This document shows positions 1 through 14,090 of a stretch of DNA of 64,000 nucleotides, in pieces (position 1 is the stretch's first letter; the number at the start of each line of letters is the position of its first letter). This DNA is from Progne subis subis (taxonomy: Eukaryota; Chordata; Aves; Passeriformes; Hirundinidae): the NCBI GenBank assembly GCA_022316685.1, contig JAKJHU010000039.1, positions 2,728,001 to 2,792,000 on the forward strand, given 5' to 3'. The notes under the pieces are model-generated. The model had not been told where the DNA came from, did no database searches, and saw only the letters and a list, made by a program, of their open reading frames with translations. The position numbers and the translations under genes are program-made.

Positions 1-2080
1 CTGTGATGTGTGCTGTCCTGCTAAAAGTCAGCACAGGTTGCTCTGAACTTGTCCAGGTGAAACAGAACATTCAGTCAGAGGGTTCAAGGAGTGGAAGATG
101 TGGAAGCTTGTCCCTGCACGAGTGAGCTCTGAACACATGCAGTTCCAATGCATCTGTTCCTTAAGGCCTGAAGGCTGTTTCTTATTTGTGGCATCTCAGA
201 TGCTGCAGTTGTGGGAAAAGAACAAAAATTCTTTTCCCCTGGAGTGGTGGTTGGGAAGGTGGTTGCAAAGATGGAAAGACGAATACGTGTCATACATGTC
301 ATGGTATTTGCTGAAAGCGCTCTTACAGTATTTTAGAGCCCCCTATTTTAATTCTCTGATTCCAAATTGTGTTTTTATGTTTACGGTGCTCATAAGTGAT
401 GTAAACAGATGAAAGCTTGTGTGCACATTAATGGACTATTAGGTGTAAATAAATACCTTCCCTTCTTTCTTCATATGATTTTGTAATTGCATGCAGGAAG
501 GAATTGGGTGAGATTTTTCAGCATTGTTACTTAATTCCTAGGCAAAATTAGTAACAGTGTCATGATTGCACCTGACTAGGTCTGCCTAGTATCCTGAATT
601 ATTCCGTGTCCCCTGGACACCGCAGCCAAAGCTAGTGTATGGGCACATTAGTCTCACAGATGACAACTCTAGTAAAAGCTAGTATGATATTCTTAGATCC
701 ACAATAAACATGCATTGAGTACTGTATACTTACCTTGAGTTTATTATTATGCATGGCATCCAGTCTTGTGGGCAGGCTGAAATAGGGAGAAATGTTTTGG
801 AGGAGTTTTGTGTGCACTTTGGCCAATCTTAGGATGGGATTTCAAACTGAGTAAGAAACTAAATATGACTGAAAGGATAGGCACTAACCTAAGACTGAGT
901 TAGATTATCTCCTCTGTCATAGACCTCTTCAGTTTAAAATCTCCCTCCCCTGGACTTCACTGTCTTCAATAAAAAGGGAATAATGCTTCAGTCCCTTAAA
1001 GAGACGTCGGCAGAATAAGTGCATAAAGAATATACTCTTTATGCATTCTTTATTACTGTTATACTGTGATTATGAGACCATGCCACCATGTAAAATAGAA
1101 ATTGCTGTAATTCAGTTTCTGTACTATTAATGCAGGAAATGAAGCCATGGATGATAAGAGCTGTACACCTGGCTAGTGTTGTCATTTTCATATAAAAAAG
1201 GAACTCTAACCAGCACAGATCATGCAAGTGGAAGAGCCTTTCCCAACTTAGGCTGCAATTCCAGGCAGAGCTTTTGGAGCGTGCAGAGGCAATATAGAAC
1301 ACCGTGGAGTATCAGAGATCTCTACTATGACACTGGCATGTATATGTTAATGTTAGAGCCTTTAATGTCTACAGGTGAAATTTCATGTGCTGTAGAAGAC
1401 TTTCTGACTTTTATATAAATTGCCTTAAAATGTACTTCAGGGTGGGGGGAGTTCTATGGCGTACTTAGAAAGTAGTGCTCTATAGTAGTTTCTGAATTTG
1501 GTGTAACAGCTCAAAATGAAGATGCTTTACCAGATACCTTGCAAATGCAGTCTGCGGACAAAACTGAGATAAAGGAAATACAGAAGAATAACATCATCTT
1601 GGCTACCTTTTTGCTTTTTAGTGCAAAACAGGCTGCTTTGTCTCTCTTTGTGTACCTGTTAGAAATACAGAATGTTGAGCGTGACACATATTGTGTAGTT
1701 GAATGAATTGGTGTTAATATATTGCCTGAACTGCAGCCAACTATTACGTAAATGGTGACTATTCCAATAACATGAAGTTTATTTGTGGACAAGTTCCTTC
1801 AACTGCTTTCCCCAGGAGAGTTTTGTCTGTGGTATAAGAAGTGGTAGAATGTTTTTCTGCCTTGGTGGATTCATAGATTTTTTCCAAGTGGGGAAGAACT
1901 GTGTAACAAATGCCAGCCTGCTGAGGAGAGTTTGGATGTTCATTTTTATTGTTTGGAGATTGGTTGAAAATAGTAGTGTGGTCAGACTCTGTGAGACCTA
2001 AGCTGGATTACTTGAAGTAACCCACTTGAGATAAGAGAGTGCTATCTACCTGTTGTGAAAAAATCCTTTAGAATCCATTA

Positions 2081-2203
2081 TCACAGAATCAGAATGGTTT
2101 GCTTTGGAAGGAACCTTAAAGATCTCTCATTCCACCCCTCTGGCAAGGGCTGGGACGCCTTGATCTAGACCGGGTTGCTCAGAGCCCCATCCAGGCTAGC
2201 CTA
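2081..2203 (-). mobile_element. CR1 LINE, short 3' fragment, antisense orientation
   Basis: TCACAGAATCAGAATGGTTT, then GGAAGGAACCTTAAAGATCT, then CCGGGTTGCTCAGAGCCCCA is the reverse complement of the CR1 3' end. About 120 bp remain. Confidence 0.85.
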
Positions 2204-5200
2204 CAACTAGATGACATAATGGACTGTAGAGGAGTATCAGTCTCAGAATTTCTTTGGTGTGAGACAATCAGATTAATGGAATCCATATACCTGAAGACAT
2301 GATTAGTTCATTAGCCCTTCATTCCAGAGTGAAAACTATATAATGTAAGGGAATTTATTTTTTCCTTCATGCTTAGTGATTTCTTTTGTAGATGGTCAAG
2401 TGTTTAGTGCAGATGATCTTACCAGCTTTTCTGGTAAGTTTCTGATCCTTCAATTATGTATGTCCTGGGTTTTTTTTCCCACAATTTGCAAGGACTTATT
2501 ATTACTGTTAATAGCAATTACATAGTCTGTGTCTTTAGCAAATACAGTGGTTCAAAGTGTAATGTGGGATTATTGAACCAAAATGTTATGACTTCAGTTA
2601 AAATGTATTTATAGTCGGAACTCGCAGAGTAAATGTGCAGGTGCAGGATACTTCTGATCTGCTTAACAGTCATAGAATTCCATCTACAGGTGGATTAATG
2701 CATAAACTTTAGTTTTTTCCCATTGTATTGAACTTAATCATTGTGATCTTAACTCTGTTTTACTAACAACTGAGCCTTTTGCTCAGTTTAAAATAGCTTT
2801 ATAAGGGTTCTTAATAGAGAGCACTTTAACTCATGTTGTTGAATGACTTCTTTCTAGTTATAAAGTACAGGATGAGTGGCTTGTTTGGTTTCAGGTAGGC
2901 TTGTTGAGCTCAATCTTTAGGAAAATTCTGACTTTGCTCTGAGTCCGTATGAGGCTGATGTCACTTATGCCCCTTACTGGAAGTGCTTTATAATGCTAGT
3001 AAGGATACAAATAAGCCACTACAGAAATGGAAGCTCTTTGTATTTGATCCAGTACGGGTGCCAACCATCTGCTCTTTCCTTCCTCCACTGAAATCCCTGT
3101 GGCTAAAAGGAGGAGATTGGGCAGGTTTGTGTCACTTAACTGGCAGGGAACTCTGAATCCAGAGAGCTGGAGAGTGCTTTGATTTTTTTAATTAAAGGTT
3201 AAGAAATCAGAGTGCTCTTTTAGCCCCTAGAATCTTAAAACCTTGGTTTTTTCCTGTGTGATGATCCTGCTTGCCCACGTCTTTCAGTGTTCCTACTCCC
3301 AGTACTAGTGTGCATTTGCTTAGCTGCATTGTTGTAATGCCTGACAGCCCCAGTCATGGCCAAGAGCTTACTGTACTTCGTAGCAGACCGACACAGTAAA
3401 GAGACCCTTTTATAGTCAACAGTGATTGCAGGAATTCTTAAAAGACATAATTTTAGCAATTTTCACTGAAGCCCTTTCAGTCTGTTAAAGACTGTGCTCA
3501 GTCAGTACTGTCATCTGTTTCCTACAAGTGTGTGGATGTGGGCAAACCAAGGTCAGCGCTGCTTCAGCTTAGATAACTGCTGATAAACAAAGATGTTTTG
3601 GGGTCAAGTGAGATAGAGGCAGGCATGTGACAAAAGAACAACTATGTTACTGTGTGACCTTTTCCCTTCACTTTTTGGCTTACTCGCTCTTCTTTGGTTA
3701 TCACTACGCTGATTGCGTCTTGTCTGAAATTAGACTTCTAAGCCCTTTGTGGAAGACTCCCCATCTAGATTGTTAGTAGCTATTGTTAAACATAATACAG
3801 CTTTTGTGACCTCAAAATACTCCATTAATATCAACGTATTTGGTTCCAAGTGTTATTCTCATTTTATGAAACAATTTGAAGTGCTTGCTTAAGATGTCTG
3901 TAGAAGAGCTGGAAGCTGGGGTTCTGCCTGTGCATGCAGTCTCAGCTGTTGTCCAGCCAGACTTGGGTGAGTGGTGATGCCTCCTTGACGGTGTTAAGAA
4001 TGTCTCTGCCAAGGGCTCAGGCTGAGGTATTGAGTACATTTATATTTCTCATGAAGAACCCTCCAGGAATGCAAAGTATCACTGACTCTTAAGAAACTTT
4101 TACCGTTCTCTTCCCTTATTTGTAGCCCATTACCTTTTGCAAAGCCTCAAAGGAAATCTATAAAACACTCAGACTTTGTTGTTCCATACGCTGGATGTCT
4201 GTGCAAGCCTGGTTTTTCGCTGACATGCTGAAGAGGTTGAGATGGGAGCAATTGAACCTGTAACAGTCTTTCCTGTTGCAGCTCGGTGCATTCAGATGTG
4301 TTCTCATGGCTAAAGTGCAGAGAGATTTGGTCTGTCTCTGGGGTGTCCATGCAATTCTGCAGCTGGTGTGTTTGAGGCAGGAGAGGCATTTGGAGTGAAG
4401 GATGTGTTGTGGTCCTGTCACGTATGTGAATGCAAGGGCAGGGAGAAGCTTTTGGCCTGCTCTTTGCTGCTCTGACTTTGGAGCCTGCTGTGATTGCTGC
4501 ATGTTGGTCTCTTTGTTGCTAGCAACTGCCTTCCCAGTCAGATCCAAACAAAAAAGCTTAAAATAACTGACTAAGGGCTTATGATTAGAACTGTTAACCC
4601 ATTTCCAGTGGGAAAGAATTATGTTCACGTAACTTTACAAAGCCCAAAAGCAGCAATTCATACTCTGTAATTACTGTGCTCATTCTGCTCTCTAAGACTG
4701 CCCAAGCCTCTTCAGTTCAATGTTTATCATGATGACAGATTATAATAACAAATATTCCTAACTTCAGTACAGTTTATAAACATTAACCAATATAAGAAAT
4801 TCACCATGTACCTATTTTATTAAATGATAAGCTCGGTCTGTGTTGCAAAGCCATTTGTAAATATGGGCTTTCCTGTGTTTGTGTTTACGAGAGTCTGGCT
4901 TGTGGAGCTACCTCTCTGGCAGTGCAAGACAAAAGACTAGCCTGGTGCAAATCATTAATAATTTGTTTTCATGTGATGAGGTTTGCATGAAGTTTCGATT
5001 ATTTTGGAAATAGCAGTCAAAGTTTTACTTGAAAATAGATGAAGAACTTACATATCTTTTCAATAGCTGGGTGACACAACATTGTCAGTTCCTCTAAAAA
5101 AATCAGGTTTTGACTTTTTTCCCCCCTTTTGTTGTCTGTTTAATTGTCTGCTAAGTTTTAAAATTTTAGTCCGTCTTTTAGTAGTTTTTCTTCCTCATCC

Positions 5201-8200
5201 ATCCTGATTTTCTTGTGGTGGAGCTGTTTGTGTAAGCCAGGTTTTGTCTGGTTTGTTTGTTATCATGATAAGACTAATCAGCACTTGATGGGCATTTTCT
5301 TTGTAGCAACTTTTTTGTCTCTTCCTCGTCCATTAGAACAAAATTTTATGGAAAAACCTAGATTTGTTTTGAAAAGGAAGCCTCCAGTACTTGTAACCAA
5401 GTTTACAGCTTGAATTGAGGAAGACAACCCCCCAAAATTGTTTTTTTTTAAGTGTTTATCAACAGTATAAGACTTTCATAGAACTCTTACTTGAAAACTT
5501 ACCTTTGAAGTGCATCTATGATGCTTCAGACCCTGTAATTCAAAACACCAAATTCCTTCTCTGTAACATCCTCCATACTAGGATGGATCTGTATTTAGAT
5601 TGAGTGTGGAAAAATTGTGGTGATGGGGATAAATAAAACCGCAACCATGGATGTAAATAGTAGGTCCAAAGAGAATCAGAATGCACGCTTTGGTGAACTT
5701 GAAGACCTTTGGAACAGGAATGTACCTAATTAAATAATGTTTAAAGGTTTTAATTTTCACTCTCTCATCTTTATTACCTTCTTTACCATAAACCAAAGTA
5801 TTTTCTTGAGGTAGAATCTGTCCTTCTTGGATTGATTACTTTGTGAAGTGTAATTCGTGTATTTCCATTTGGGTATGTAGATTTTTCCCAGACAGTATGG
5901 TAGTTCTACATTTTATGTTATTTTGCTTGCTGTGGGTAGTTAACCTCTGGTGGTGCTGAATGTCAGGGATGGTTTAGATTGGAGCAGTACTTTGTGGTAT
6001 CCAGTGGTGCAATACGAGCAACCTGAGCTTGCTGGCACATAGTCCTTCACAATATGACCATTTTCTCACATGTTTCCCTTCACAGAGCTGATGGGTTTCA
6101 CTTTTGAGTCTCTGGTTAGTACAGTGGTTTAATAAAGCTTTATTAATTCCCAGCCTCTGAAAATGGGAAAGTGAAAGTGGCAGCAAAGTAATTTTAAGAG
6201 TATCCTCGGGGCAGAGGCGCCCCTGTAGTCAGTCATCACTTCAGTCTTTCTCTGCAATAGAAATGGGCCAATCGCATGAAAATTTGGGTATGCCGTGCGT
6301 ACTGCTTATTTAGGTGTGTTTGCTAGCCCCAGGCAAGTACCTTCAGGAAACAGTGGAAGCTGCCAAACTTCCTGGATGCTGTGCTTTCCCTTTTGTTGTC
6401 TGTCTGTGAAGCAGCTTTCCTTTCATCTCTTTGTCTTTATTACAGGCCTGCTGTAGGATTCCTTTTTTTTGGGGTTGTTTTTTTTTTTTGCTATGCGGTA
6501 TTACACAACAAGTAAGTCTTCCCCATTTCATAGGCTTTATTGATTCTAGGACTCTGATCTGATAAGCTCCCTAGATTAGTTTCAAACTTAGAGGTGTTAG
6601 GGGAGATGATTGATATCTAATTACATTCTTTTGTAGTGGGCTTCTTTTAAACTGCGGTGCTCGGTTGGTTTTGCTTGTTCGCTTTGGGCTTTAGGCTTTA
6701 GCTGTTGCTCTTCTGTAGTGCCACACTCCTGGAAAATACACCTTTTGCTATAGAGACAGACATTCTGGATCCCATACCATTCTGCCATACCATTTGTGAT
6801 AAAATTACAGGAACATAAAATCATCATCTTTGTATTCATGTTCTTGGCTTTCTTGCATGATATTGTGTTTTGTAGTTGCTTTTTTTTGAGTTTTCCCCTG
6901 CTTTCTTCAGGACATAGACTGCTATGCTTTGCTGTATAGAATTTACAAACATGGTTTATTTGCTGTGCTGTTATCCTTCCTGTTCAGGGTGTTTGAAGGT
7001 GGTGAGTGGGAGGTTGCAAACAATCTGCAGGAATTTTGATGTAGCTAACTGTCTGGAGGAAAATGTGACAAAGTGGGTATCCGGGAGAGGCTTTGGAAGG
7101 AGGGATTGAAGCTGTTTCCATATACAGCGGCGTAAGCATAGGCTATGTGCAATAAGCTTTGCAAATCTTTCACAAACACAAAAACTGACCCGTGTTTTCA
7201 TCCTTTTCTCTGTTCTTACTCAAGACTTGCAAACGTTGTTGGTGGTTTCACAGAGGCAGATTTCTGCTAGCTGGAACAAGTTTGTGATGCCGTGTAAGAG
7301 TCTCCAGGCATTTTCAAAAATGCAAACCACAAAAGCCAGAAACAAAACCTACCCTTCTGAGCCTCCTCTGACCTCCTATTGCAGTGAAGGAATGAAAACT
7401 TTTTTTCCATTTCTGCAAATGTGTGAATAGCACACCCAATTTCTGTCTTTTACAGGTAAATTTAATTAAACCCATGTTTTCTTTCAGATTTGAAGGGGAA
7501 CTGGTAGCTAATATATTATATATTGCTTAATTTTTGACCTTGCTTGTTGCGTGATATTAGAAGTGGGTTACTTCCTCTGTTTCTCTTCCTCATTAGTAAA
7601 ATATGTATTATAATTCTTTCTGTGTTTCATAAATGTGGGATTTGACCACAATAATGAGCAAATTGGAGAAGGAAGGTTTGATTGCTGTCTCAGAAGGACA
7701 CGGGGTAACTTGGTGCATTTGTCTTAAATGTAAGATTGTTCTTGGAATCTATCCATCATCATGGTTGAAAGTGATTGAGCTGCTTACAGGGGAGAACCAT
7801 AATTTCAGTTGCTGGCAGCAGGAGGAGTTAGTGAGAAATGATTGTCATCCCCCTAATCTGACAGATTTCCTGTAAGGAACAGTGACAGCATTGTTGCAGT
7901 TAAGGATGAGAATGTACATTAGCTAGAACAGAGGAACACTTTATTTTACGTGAGTAAAACCCTAAAAGAGAGGCCTTTAAAAGCCAAGACGGTGGAATAA
8001 AAGATGGTCTACAACTGCAACTACAACTTGTTATTATTCTCAGCAATTTTGCTGAAGTTTGAGGAGAAATCAGAGTCTTTCATGAGTCATTTCTGCAGCA
8101 TTCTGTCAGAGAGAAATGTTTGCAAATGATCTCAAAGGAGAATGAGGAATGTGCACAATTTAAACTTGCTTATCATGCCTAATATAGCTGATGTAGCCAA

Positions 8201-8928
8201 ACAAAGCACAGGACAGCACAGCCCTCAAAAAGTGAGCTGAAGAGTAAAGTTCAAGATTACTACTGTGTGTGAGGTCATGAACCTGATATGTGAAACTGTA
8301 CAAATATACATATGCTTAGTTAAGAGAATATTTATAGAAATGGAATAATGGTGGATAGTTACTAGTTATAAAGGCAACAAGTTTTAAAGAGAGATAGAGA
8401 TATTTTACAACAAATGGTTACCATTGAGTGTTTTAAATTTGTTACCTAAATAAAATGATCTTTAGCTTCAGTTAAGGTTTTATAGCAGGCTCTCCAGGCT
8501 AATAATAAACTGTGGCAAGACGGTTGCACTGGGTAGGGATGTCTCAATGATTCTGCTTTGGATTGGGTAAAATCTGCTGATGATAACACTAGGTAACAGC
8601 CTAGTGAGTGGCTCTGAGTGCCTGTGCCCTGCCCCCTTCTGATATCGCCTTTGAAAGGACTTAATTTCAGACCAGAAGCCTGGATGCAAGAGGAGACTCC
8701 TCCATAGTCCTGTTATATACTTCAGGAAGTCCTTCAGCATTCTTTGCATAAATGTATCTCATATGGTGTTTTATATGTGTTTATGATTTTCTTTAATGCA
8801 TTAGTGCAGATACTCTAGAGAAGTTTTTAGCCAAGAATGCTAACTCTAACTTTCTCAGTAAGGTGCCATGAGTTACTTTCCTGATGTATTTTCCGTTCCG
8901 GAAAATACTGCATATGCGCCAATTTGGT

Positions 8929-8967
8929 GTATATATATCTGTATCTATCTATCTGTCTATCTATCTA
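8929..8967. repeat. Short TATC/TCTG tetranucleotide microsatellite
   Basis: An ATATAT start is followed by about seven TATC, TCTG or CTAT units. It immediately precedes the pyrimidine tract of the exon-like frame at 8985. Confidence 0.8.
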
Positions 8968-11900
8968 ATTTCTCACTCTTTTTAGAAGAGAAAGCCTTGC
9001 AATATCAAAAATTCCTTAGAAATACTAAAATATTTGCAGTATTAAAGCAGGTGATGTGCAATTTGTATTCATCTGGAGAAAGTTCAGGAGAAGTTCTTGA
9101 ATGTCGGAAGCTCCTGGAAGTGAAAATAACTGATGATGTTGCATGCCAAATCTTGGAGTTATTAAAACAGAATATGCTGATGCTAGGTTCTGCTTTTTCT
9201 CTGTGCAGTGTAAAAGCAATGCTAAGTATGTTATCATTATATCATAACACTTCAGTATATTTGGAGGCAAGACACAGTATCTTCTGGGAATTACAGTGTT
9301 GGAACTAGCTCTGTGCTTTATTCAAAGGTAAGGAATGGTCGGTCTGGGGTGTACTGCTGCAAAGCACTTAAGCCTGGAAGCGTGTTGCCATTTTCCTGTG
9401 CTGCTGCAGGCTGATTCTTGTGCTGAAATTCAAGTAAAACAAAACAAAAAGCCCCAAAGCTGGTAATTGGCTAGGATGATGATTGTGTGAGCTCATTCTC
9501 CTAAGCTCAGGGAGGGAAGCCTGTTTAGTCAGAGCCAGCAGTGGTCATGCAGTGCAGCTGCCAAGCATGAGCTTTCCTGAAGCATAGTCATGCTGCAACT
9601 TGAATATTTATTGCTGCAGATTAAACTGTGAACTGTTACTATTAGGATGACTTAGAAGATACTTTTCTGTAGTTTTTCTATGTAGAAAGAACTTCTAAAA
9701 AGCTAATTTTTTGATATTTTCTTTTACCATCAAACACCGGATGCACCAAATCCTCCTTTATCCTGGTGATCCCTTAGGATGTAGTTATTTTTGCATCTAA
9801 CTGGGAAACTGGGGTGTTCAGTAAGCATGTCTTGTTCAGAATACCTTAAATCTCTTTTCTCCCTGGTAATGTGCTTTTCACTATCCTGGGTGTTGTGCTG
9901 AATAACAACTTCAATTGTGCATATTCCCTTTCCTCATTTAGGTTATCTCTGAACTTACTCCTTTTCCTACTTTGCATCTTAATAGTTTTCTTAAATCAGT
10001 TTACCAGATTGTAGCAGTTCTAAACTGGTCTGAGTTAGACCTTGTGACGCTGGTGTCTTCTTATCTAGTAATATTAAAAGCAGAACCAAAGTCCACGCAA
10101 GTGTAGGTTTGGAAAGTTGTGCTAATGCGATGCTTTCTTACTAACGTGAGAGTCCTCTTGCTAAAGGTCTTCTGGGTACTTTTCTATGTGTGATAGTTGC
10201 AAATCCCAGCCACGACTATTAAGAACAGCATCAACTGGGCTCTTTCTTTCTTTGTTTGGTTGAAAACAAGGACCTTTGGAGTTGAAAGTTGAATGCTGTC
10301 TTTTTGACAATTACTGTTGTATTTTTCTTCAAAGTACAAGAAGTTTACAGCAGAATTTCAGAAAGCTGGCAGGTTAAAACTTGATCTAGTGGTCATATCT
10401 TCTTATATACAGAAAACCTGGCATTCTTTTTATCAGAATGATGTGACTGATCAATACAAAAGCATCAGTAGAAGGAAAATGTTGCCTAGTTTGGAAAGAA
10501 AAATAGCTTGTGATGATTTCACAAAGTAAGACTGTCAGAAACCACTCTTAGTAGTATTACCTCAGGTGTTGAGGTTTAGCTGTTATCTCTGATACATTTG
10601 GAGTGCTGCAGAAAGTGAGAAGATAGAAAGCATTGAAGCTTCTGAGAGGCACATAGCAGCTTATCCACATCTATATTTTTGCTACCAGAGATTCAGTTTC
10701 CTGCTGTAACTTGTTTTTTCCTCTCCTAGTGAAGTTTTGAAGTAGGAAAAACTTATTTCATGAAATCTTCGTTTGTGTACTAGTTGCAGTTTAGAGAGAA
10801 TTTTCCATCTCACGTGTCCATAATTTCTCCCAGAGTTATTTTCGTCCTGTTGTGATAGTCTTGGAAAATGAGCTGAGGCGTTGTGCTTAGCGGAGGGAGG
10901 AATGCCCTGGCTCCATGGTGCAGGGTGGCAGAGGTCCATGGTTTGTAGCCAAGGTGAAGGGGAGGCAGTGTGGGGGAACAGCTATGTAACAGCCTGAGGA
11001 AGTGAGTCACTTCACTCTGAAACACAGTCCCATGGTTCCAGTAGCACTGAAGCCAAGCTTGGCCTCTGAGGTGGAAGTTGCGTAAGTTAATTAAAACTCT
11101 GTCCTTTCCTCCTCGTCATGTTCCCAACCCCACCTCAGAATTAAAACCTGCACTCTACCCATATCCATCTGAGGAAGCTCAGGTTACAGGACTTCAGTGT
11201 GCTATGTAATTTTGGTTTATTATTTTTCATTTTAGAAAGAGGGATAAATAGATTGCTGATTTCATTGGAGGGGATGTGTGTGTTAGTCTTACCTGCTCCA
11301 CTCAAGAGAAACTTGATTATATAACAGAAGGGATGTAATAAGAATAGGTTTTTAACAATTTGTTGTTATTTTCCTGCAATATACTGGCAGTGGGATTTAA
11401 AGTGGAAGAGAATGCGCACCAGAAAGAGTAGGAGTAGAGACTTACACTAGAATGTTATAGTGGTAATCTGAGAATATAACTGAATTTAAAACTAAACATC
11501 TAAAAAGGTTTTAGGTATCCAGCTAGAAATACTAGTGTATGTGTTCACACATTAGACCTTAATCCTGCAAGCTAGCCCTCTTAGAGTTTGTGGATCGCTT
11601 TTCTTCATGGCAGAAGAGGGTAGGAGGGTAGAATTGTCATAGAGGGCCTGTTCTGGAAAGGTTTTCTCCTATTACCTTTGTAGGTTTATGCTAACAGATA
11701 TTTGCTGATGTCTGTGAGCAGCTGTTAGAGCAGCAGCTGCCTGAATTACCTTTCAGTGAGTGTGATCTGAGCAGGAGCAGTTTCTTTCAGCTGTTGAAGA
11801 AAACATCTGAGAGAGCAACAGATTGAGCAGGGCCTGGCCCCAGGGCTTGGATGCTGGGTAGACAGTTCTTGACTGGAAAGCATCTGTAATCATTGGTGGT

Positions 11901-12403
11901 GTGTGTATGACTGATGGGCCGTTGCCTGACCCTTTTCCTTCAGAATACTGAAGTGAGCATCTTGCTGCGTGTTTGACTGCAGCCTTCATGTACACGTGTC
12001 TCTTTTAAAAGTCTTTTGGAAGTGTGGCCTTTTGGCAAGTCGTGAGGGGTTTTTGTTTTGTGGTTTCGAGTTGAGATTAAAACCAGATTATTCTGGCTAC
12101 AGGAAGACGTGGAAGTAATTGGCCAGATCAGAGGTGGTTTAAGAGTAAAACTTTCAGGATCAACCTAAGTGATGAGTCAGAATTCTGTGTGCAATAGGGA
12201 GTTGCATCATGCAAGTGCAAGTGTGGTATCTATTTTGTAAAACGAAGTGGTTTTGTTTTGCATTCTTCTAGCAGGTCAGAGCTGTTGTTTCTTCCATCTA
12301 TTATCCTGGTCTTCATTTCCATGGGAAATGTTGCTTATCACATGAGCATTTGCAGGCCAGTTATGCCTGTTGATGATTCATTGCAGTTGCTTCTCTGTTT
12401 CAG

Positions 12404-12638
12404 GGCCTGTAACTAAGTGGACCCTACTGACCTCTGAACCACAAAGTATAAGAGTGAAAAGAAGTGGGAGAAGCGCACAAAGAAAAAGGAAGTGAATGCA
12501 CTTTCAACTGGACTTCTTTCCTGCCCTTTATTACTAAAGCTGAATGGAAAAGAAAGACTGCTGTGCCTTTCTTCCCCCAACCTCAGGGATGGGTGGATTA
12601 TAAATACTGTGTGTGTGGCTGGGAGAATAGACTGAACC
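12404..12638 (+). other. MIDEAS: MIDEAS 5' UTR part of the first coding exon, with two short uORFs
   Basis: The exon begins after a pyrimidine-rich acceptor (ttctctgtttcag, ending 12403). Two short ATG uORFs lie upstream of the main start: 12496-12537 (13 codons plus stop) and 12544-12603 (19 codons plus stop). Neither overlaps the main ATG at 12639. No upstream non-coding exon or promoter could be identified with confidence within the window. Confidence 0.7.
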
Positions 12639-14090
12639 ATGAATCTTCAGGCTCAGCAAAAGTCTTCAAGCAAACGGACTGGGAAACGAGTTGCCTATTT
12701 TAATGAGCAGGACATAGCTGTGCCATCAAAAGAACCACAGCAGCAGCTTAAGGAAGGACAGTACTATGGTCATGGAGGGAATATACCAGTCTCCCAAGCT
12801 GTGGAGATTTCTCATCCAGGAGGATTAACCAGTGCGCCCAACAACGTTGCTTTGATGAACTCTGTTTACAATCAAGACAGGGGAGAATCAGTGATGATGC
12901 CCCAGTCAGTAACAGCTGTCAAATGGCAGAATTCACTAATGGGAAACCGGTTGCCAGAGAGGGGTGACAGCCACTGGCAGTCTCCAGCTTCAATGTGGAA
13001 CCACAGCATGGTTTTTGGGGGCAACCCAAAAGGACCCCACTCCAATGCTGGTGCCCCGAGCTTCTATGGCCACCCAGAAGCCCTTAAAAGAAATCAAGAG
13101 AAAGGAGTGTTTGTGTCACAGCTGGATTTATATGGAGATGCTGTCCAGCAGATGATGTCTCAGAAGGCTCAGCTGGAGCAGCAAGCCCTGGTTAGACAAC
13201 AAGCTCAAATGAATTCTTTTCATCAAATGCAGAAACAGCAGCAGCAGAATCAAACTCTACCGTTGCAGCCTTTCCAACTTGCTTTTGGTCACCAAGGCCA
13301 AAAGCAAGGTCTTCCTGAGTTGTTGCATGTCTTTCAAGAAGCCCCAACTTCTTCCAGTCCAGCATTTACTGCACAACAAAAACAGCAAGCTCTTCCCCAG
13401 CTACAACTCTTTGAAAATTTCTATCCACAGCAGCAGCAACAGGCTGCCACACAAGCCTTCAGTCTGCAGCAAACAAGTTCTATAACACAGCCTCATGTGG
13501 CAGCTGCAGCACCCCAGCATCACATGATGCCACACCAGTTTCAGCAAGCAGAGAGGAACCAGGAGCTATTCAAGGCATTAACAGAGCAGAACCAACAGCC
13601 TGTGCTACCTCAGACCCAGATTCCTTTTCCAAGAAGGTCACGGAGACTCTCCAAAGAAGGTGGCCTGCTGACATCTGCAGGAGAAGTGTTGAGTTCTAAG
13701 CAGGCAGAAGAACAACCTGGCAATTTATTTCTGCATCACTGGCAAACACATCAGCAAGAGGTCCCATTACAGCAGCCACCTGAGTCACTGGCCCCCAGTA
13801 AAAGTAGCTATTTGCACCCCAGAAGGTTGGATCTGGGGCAGAAGGATGTCCTGATCAACAGTGAGCAGTACCAGATGGAAACAGACAGACAAGCTGCAGC
13901 CCAGAACGGTAGAGATGAGGAGAAACAGGCAGCAGCACCTGAAGAAAACTCTCAGAGAACTAGTGATTTTCAGGGTGTCAGAGGTGGTGTAATCCAGAGT
14001 ACCCGACGGAGGCGACGTGTTTCTCAAGAAGCCAATTTGCTGACTTTGGCCCAAAAGGCTGTTGAGTTGGCTTCTCTTCAGAATGTAAAG
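12639..14090 (+). CDS. MIDEAS: MIDEAS coding exon 1 (residues 1-484)
   Basis: The frame is open from the ATG to the donor AAG|gtaagg. It encodes a Gln-rich, low-complexity segment with QKQQQQNQ and QQQQQAATQ runs. The blocks [34 protein letters not shown] and [12 protein letters not shown] are conserved with mammalian MIDEAS. The exon ends in phase 0 after LQNVK. Shorter frames in the same interval are shadows. Confidence 0.96.

Larger units (their letters stand above)
1..12403 (+). other. Non-coding stretch upstream of the first MIDEAS coding exon, probably 5' intron
   Basis: No exon with recognisable homology, no CpG island and no promoter-like GC peak was seen here. The sequence is AT-rich with random short frames. 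It contains a CR1 fragment (2081-2203), a TATC/TCTG microsatellite (8929-8967) and one exon-like open frame (8985-9327). By analogy with mammalian MIDEAS, which has 5' non-coding exons, this is probably an intron whose first exon lies left of the window. Confidence 0.5.

Noticed and set aside
4158..4628. 156-codon minus-strand frame
   Set aside because: No domain, no splice context and no compositional bias; consistent with chance in intronic DNA.
12464..12703. Plus-strand frame overlapping the MIDEAS start
   Set aside because: It has a GTG start, runs in a different frame and has no family match. The MIDEAS frame is decisive here.
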